Origin: Scleromatobacter sp045810265
GTDB lineage: Bacteria; Pseudomonadota; Gammaproteobacteria; Burkholderiales; Burkholderiaceae_C
Assembly (NCBI GenBank): GCA_045810265.1
Contig: JBJMWF010000309.1
Coordinates: 1 to 6,985 of the forward strand
Reading direction: 5' to 3'
Length of the DNA: 6,985 bases
The notes beneath the pieces were generated by a model. The model saw nothing but the letters and a program-made list of their open reading frames with translations, did no database searches and was not told where the DNA came from. Shown one piece after another: positions 4,864 to 6,985 of the stretch. The position numbers and the translations under genes were made by a program. How positions within the stretch are numbered: position 1 is the stretch's first letter; the number at the start of each line of letters is the position of its first letter.

Positions 4864-6251
4864 GCCAAGCCGAACAGGCGGTCGAAACCGCCGTCCAATC
4901 ACTGCTCGGTCGCGTCGCGAACTGGGCGCACCGCCACCCCCGCCGCCTCGCTGCCGGCACCGTCACCGTTCTCGCCGCTCTGGCGGGCACTGCGTTCGGT
5001 CTCGTCCCCATGGCGCCGGACGCGGCCGTCCTGCCCAAGCGCCTGGTCACCGAGAGCTTCACGCCCGACAACCTCGACGCGCAGCTCGACGCGCTGGCGG
5101 CCCAGCACCTGGTGCTCGCCCGCAGCGAGGTCACGCGCGCGAACGAAACCGCTGACACGCTCACCAAGCGCCTGGGCATCACCGATGACCAGCTCGACGC
5201 CTTCCTGCAGACGGACGCCACCTCGCGCAAGCTGTGGCAGGGCCGCGCCGGCAAGATGGTGTCGGCTACCACCGACGACAGCGGCAAGCTGACCCAGCTC
5301 GTCGCCCGCTATCCGGCAGAGCGCGACGACCAGTTCTCGACCCACTTCTCGCGCCTGACGATCGAGCGGGGGGAGCACGGTTTCACCAGCAAGATCGAGA
5401 CGCTGCCGCTCGGCACGACCACCCGCCTGGCCTCCGGCATGGTGCGCACGTCGCTGTTCGCGGCCACCGACGACGCCGGCGTGCCCGACCCGATCGCCAA
5501 CCAGATGGCCGAGATGTTCTCGACCGACATCGACTTCCATCGCGAGCTGCGCAAGGGCGACACCTTCAGCGTCGTCTACGAGGCGCTCACCGCCGACGGC
5601 GAGCCGGTGCCGTGGAACCAGGGCGCCGGCCGTGTGCTGGCGGCCGAATTCGTCAACGGCGGCCATGCGTTCTCGTCGGTGTGGTTCGCCGACGCCAGCG
5701 GCAAGGGCGCATATTTCGACCTCGACGGCCGCAGCAAGCACAGCGCCTTCCTGGCCAGCCCGCTGGCGTTCTCGCGCATCACCTCCGGTTTCTCGATGCG
5801 CTTCCATCCGATCCTGAACGAATGGAAGCGTCACGAAGGCGTGGACTACGGCGCGCCGACCGGCACGCCCGTGCACGTCGTCGGCGACGGCGTCGTCTCC
5901 TTTGCCGGCCAGCAGAACGGCTACGGCAACGTGATCCAGGTGCAGCACTCGGGCAATCGCATGACGGTCTATGCACACCTGAGCAAGATCGACGTCCGGC
6001 GCGGCGACCACGTCAGCCAGGGCGACCACATCGGCGATGTCGGGCGTACCGGCTGGGCCACCGGCCCGCACCTGCACTTCGAATTCCGTGTGGCAGGCGC
6101 CGTCAAGGATCCGCTGACGATCGCCAAGTCGGCCGAGACACTGGCCCTGGACAACGCCTCGCGCCCCCGCTTCACGGCAATGGCGGGCGCGCTGAAGTCC
6201 GAGCTGGCAGTCGCCGAGTCGCTCGGCGTGCGCCCCTCCCGCGTAGACTGA
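4851..6251 (+). CDS. Membrane-anchored M23 family metallopeptidase (MepM/LytM-like murein endopeptidase)
   Basis: M23 enzymes cut peptide bridges of peptidoglycan in the periplasm. Numbered from TTG 4851 (466 residues), the protein has an amphipathic N-terminus, a single membrane segment at about 32-53 after RHPRR, an Asp/Ala-rich linker, a Csd3/MepM-type second domain at about 165-305 containing RTSLFAATDDAG and DIDFHRELRKGDTFSVVYE, and the peptidase domain at about 310-425. The zinc site is complete: H328 and D332 in RHEGVDYGAP, H376 in YAHLSK, and HLHFE with H407 and H409. I prefer TTG 4851 because GGAAG lies six bases upstream and because the 24 codons before it lose the third-position G/C bias. 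A GTG at 4779 gives 490 residues and remains possible. No LysM is evident. tyrS lies upstream on the other strand, and anmK follows 65 bases later. The order resembles Pseudomonas. Confidence 0.9.
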   Translation: MDSLSQAEQAVETAVQSLLGRVANWAHRHPRRLAAGTVTVLAALAGTAFGLVPMAPDAAVLPKRLVTESFTPDNLDAQLDALAAQHLVLARSEVTRANETADTLTKRLGITDDQLDAFLQTDATSRKLWQGRAGKMVSATTDDSGKLTQLVARYPAERDDQFSTHFSRLTIERGEHGFTSKIETLPLGTTTRLASGMVRTSLFAATDDAGVPDPIANQMAEMFSTDIDFHRELRKGDTFSVVYEALTADGEPVPWNQGAGRVLAAEFVNGGHAFSSVWFADASGKGAYFDLDGRSKHSAFLASPLAFSRITSGFSMRFHPILNEWKRHEGVDYGAPTGTPVHVVGDGVVSFAGQQNGYGNVIQVQHSGNRMTVYAHLSKIDVRRGDHVSQGDHIGDVGRTGWATGPHLHFEFRVAGAVKDPLTIAKSAETLALDNASRPRFTAMAGALKSELAVAESLGVRPSRVD

Positions 6252-6274
6252 GTACCTCGTTTCCAGCACACCGT

Positions 6275-6306
6275 CGCGCCGCGTTCGCCCTGACGAACCC
6301 GGCGCG
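6275..6306 (+). repeat. GC-rich hairpin between the M23 peptidase gene and anmK
   Basis: Bases 6275-6287 pair with 6294-6306: twelve base pairs, one C-C mismatch (6282/6299) and a six-base loop CCCTGA. It begins 24 bases after the peptidase stop and ends ten bases before the anmK ATG. No run of T follows, so it is not a standard intrinsic terminator. It may mark an mRNA-stability or processing site, or limit ribosome access to anmK. Confidence 0.5.
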
Positions 6307-6316
6307 TCGCCACTTC

Positions 6317-6985
6317 ATGACCCTCTACATTGGCTTGATGAGCGGCACGTCGATGGACGGTGTCGATGGCGTGCTGGTCGACTTCGCAGCCGGCTCCGGC
6401 TCCGGCCTGCGCGTGCTCGCCGACGCCCACGTCCCGATGCCGCCGCTGCTGGGCGCCGAACTGCTGGCGCTCAACACGTCGGGCCCGGACGAACTGCAGC
6501 GCGCCGCCCTGGCCGCCAATGCCCTGGCGCGACTGCAGGCCGAGGTGGTGGCCCGCCTGCTGGACAAGGCCTCCATCGAGCGCGGCGCCGTGCGCGCCGT
6601 CGGCTCCCACGGCCAGACCGTGCGCCACCGCCCCGGAGAATTCGACGGCACCGGTTTTACGCTGCAACTCAACAACGGAGCACTGCTGGCCGAGGCCTGC
6701 GGCATCGACGTCGTCTGCGACTTCCGCAGCCGCGACGTCGCCGCCGGCGGCCAGGGCGCGCCTTTGGTGCCGGCCTTCCACCAGGCCGTGTTCGGCGGCC
6801 CGATGCCGCGAGCGATCCTCAATGTGGGCGGCATCGCCAACCTCACGCTGCTGCCTTCCACGGATGAGCCAGCGCTCGCTGACCGCGCGACGCTGGGAGG
6901 CTTCGACACGGGCCCGGGCAATGCGCTGATGGATCACTGGTGCAGGCTGCACACCGATGCGGCCTACGACGACGACGGTCGCTGG
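6317..6985 (+). CDS. anmK: Anhydro-N-acetylmuramic acid kinase AnmK (partial, C-terminus off the right edge)
   Basis: AnmK converts 1,6-anhydro-N-acetylmuramic acid, released from the cell wall, to MurNAc-6-phosphate in the cytoplasm, cleaving the anhydro ring while phosphorylating. The visible 223 residues, of about 370 expected, start with the ATP-binding signature YIGLMSGTSMDGVD (4-17), then GSHGQTVRH (96-104), VVCDFRSRDVAAGGQGAPLVPAFH (132-155), NVGGIAN (169-175) and GFDTGPGNALMDHW (195-208), whose Asp197 is the probable catalytic base. A short Gly-Ser stretch at 26-30 is coded by a tandem GGCTCC repeat. The start ATG 6317 matches the family N-terminus. No Shine-Dalgarno is present; a stable hairpin ends ten bases upstream. 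It probably shares transcription with the M23 peptidase, which fits a joint role in peptidoglycan turnover and recycling. An iron-sulfur assembly gene (erpA) often follows anmK and may lie beyond the edge. Confidence 0.95.
   Translation, partial: MTLYIGLMSGTSMDGVDGVLVDFAAGSGSGLRVLADAHVPMPPLLGAELLALNTSGPDELQRAALAANALARLQAEVVARLLDKASIERGAVRAVGSHGQTVRHRPGEFDGTGFTLQLNNGALLAEACGIDVVCDFRSRDVAAGGQGAPLVPAFHQAVFGGPMPRAILNVGGIANLTLLPSTDEPALADRATLGGFDTGPGNALMDHWCRLHTDAAYDDDGRW

Noticed and set aside
6244..6249. TAGACT resembling the boxes before the ATPase gene and hisI
   Set aside because: It lies at the peptidase stop codon, 67 bases before the anmK ATG; spacing does not match and there is no -35, so it was not called a promoter.
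4899..6269. 456-codon minus-strand open frame
   Set aside because: It is antisense to the M23 peptidase, whose motifs are complete; the product has only low-complexity sequence.
5969..6952. 327-codon minus-strand open frame
   Set aside because: It is antisense to the peptidase C-terminus and anmK, with no domain signature.
1..6985. tRNA or rRNA genes, CRISPR arrays, insertion sequences, attachment sites, toxin-antitoxin or defence genes
   Set aside because: I looked on both strands and saw no cloverleaf, regularly spaced repeat, transposase or terminal inverted repeats, or defence-type protein.

Overview
The window looks like chromosomal core sequence from a high-GC betaproteobacterium, most likely a Burkholderiales member near Rubrivivax, Leptothrix or Methylibium. 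The reasons are the strong G/C bias at third codon positions, a hisI-hisE-membrane protein run, and the style of the DUF815 ATPase, type-2 TyrS and MepM-like/AnmK proteins. This placement is inference from protein character, not from a search. I see no rRNA, tRNA, CRISPR array, insertion sequence, phage gene or attachment site.

Layout. From about 2507 down to 1, five genes run on the minus strand: a DUF815-type AAA+ ATPase, a MutT-like Nudix hydrolase, hisI, hisE and a small DUF4870-like membrane protein cut by the left edge. Two of these junctions are 4-base ATGA stop/start overlaps (ATPase/Nudix and hisI/hisE). From 2580 to 3257 a lone glycosyltransferase-like gene runs on the plus strand. 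It converges on tyrS (minus, 4486 to 3254), and the two stop codons share one CTAG. A 364-base region (4487-4850) then separates tyrS from a divergent pair on the plus strand: a membrane-anchored M23 (MepM/LytM-type) peptidase, and anmK, which is cut by the right edge.

How the genes fit together. hisI and hisE encode consecutive early steps of histidine synthesis. The M23 peptidase opens peptidoglycan and AnmK recycles its anhydro-MurNAc sugar; tyrS, an M23 peptidase and anmK also lie together in Pseudomonas. The Nudix protein probably cleans the nucleotide pool, and the ATPase next to it has no established role. The glycosyltransferase-like protein has no partner here and its substrate cannot be told.

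Nothing here is clearly an undescribed multi-gene system. The best second-look items are a pair of identically spaced -10-like boxes that would give leaderless mRNAs for the ATPase gene and hisI, the structured tyrS/M23 intergenic region with two dyads and a CPKC-containing mini-ORF, the hairpin just before anmK, and the gene order around hisI.
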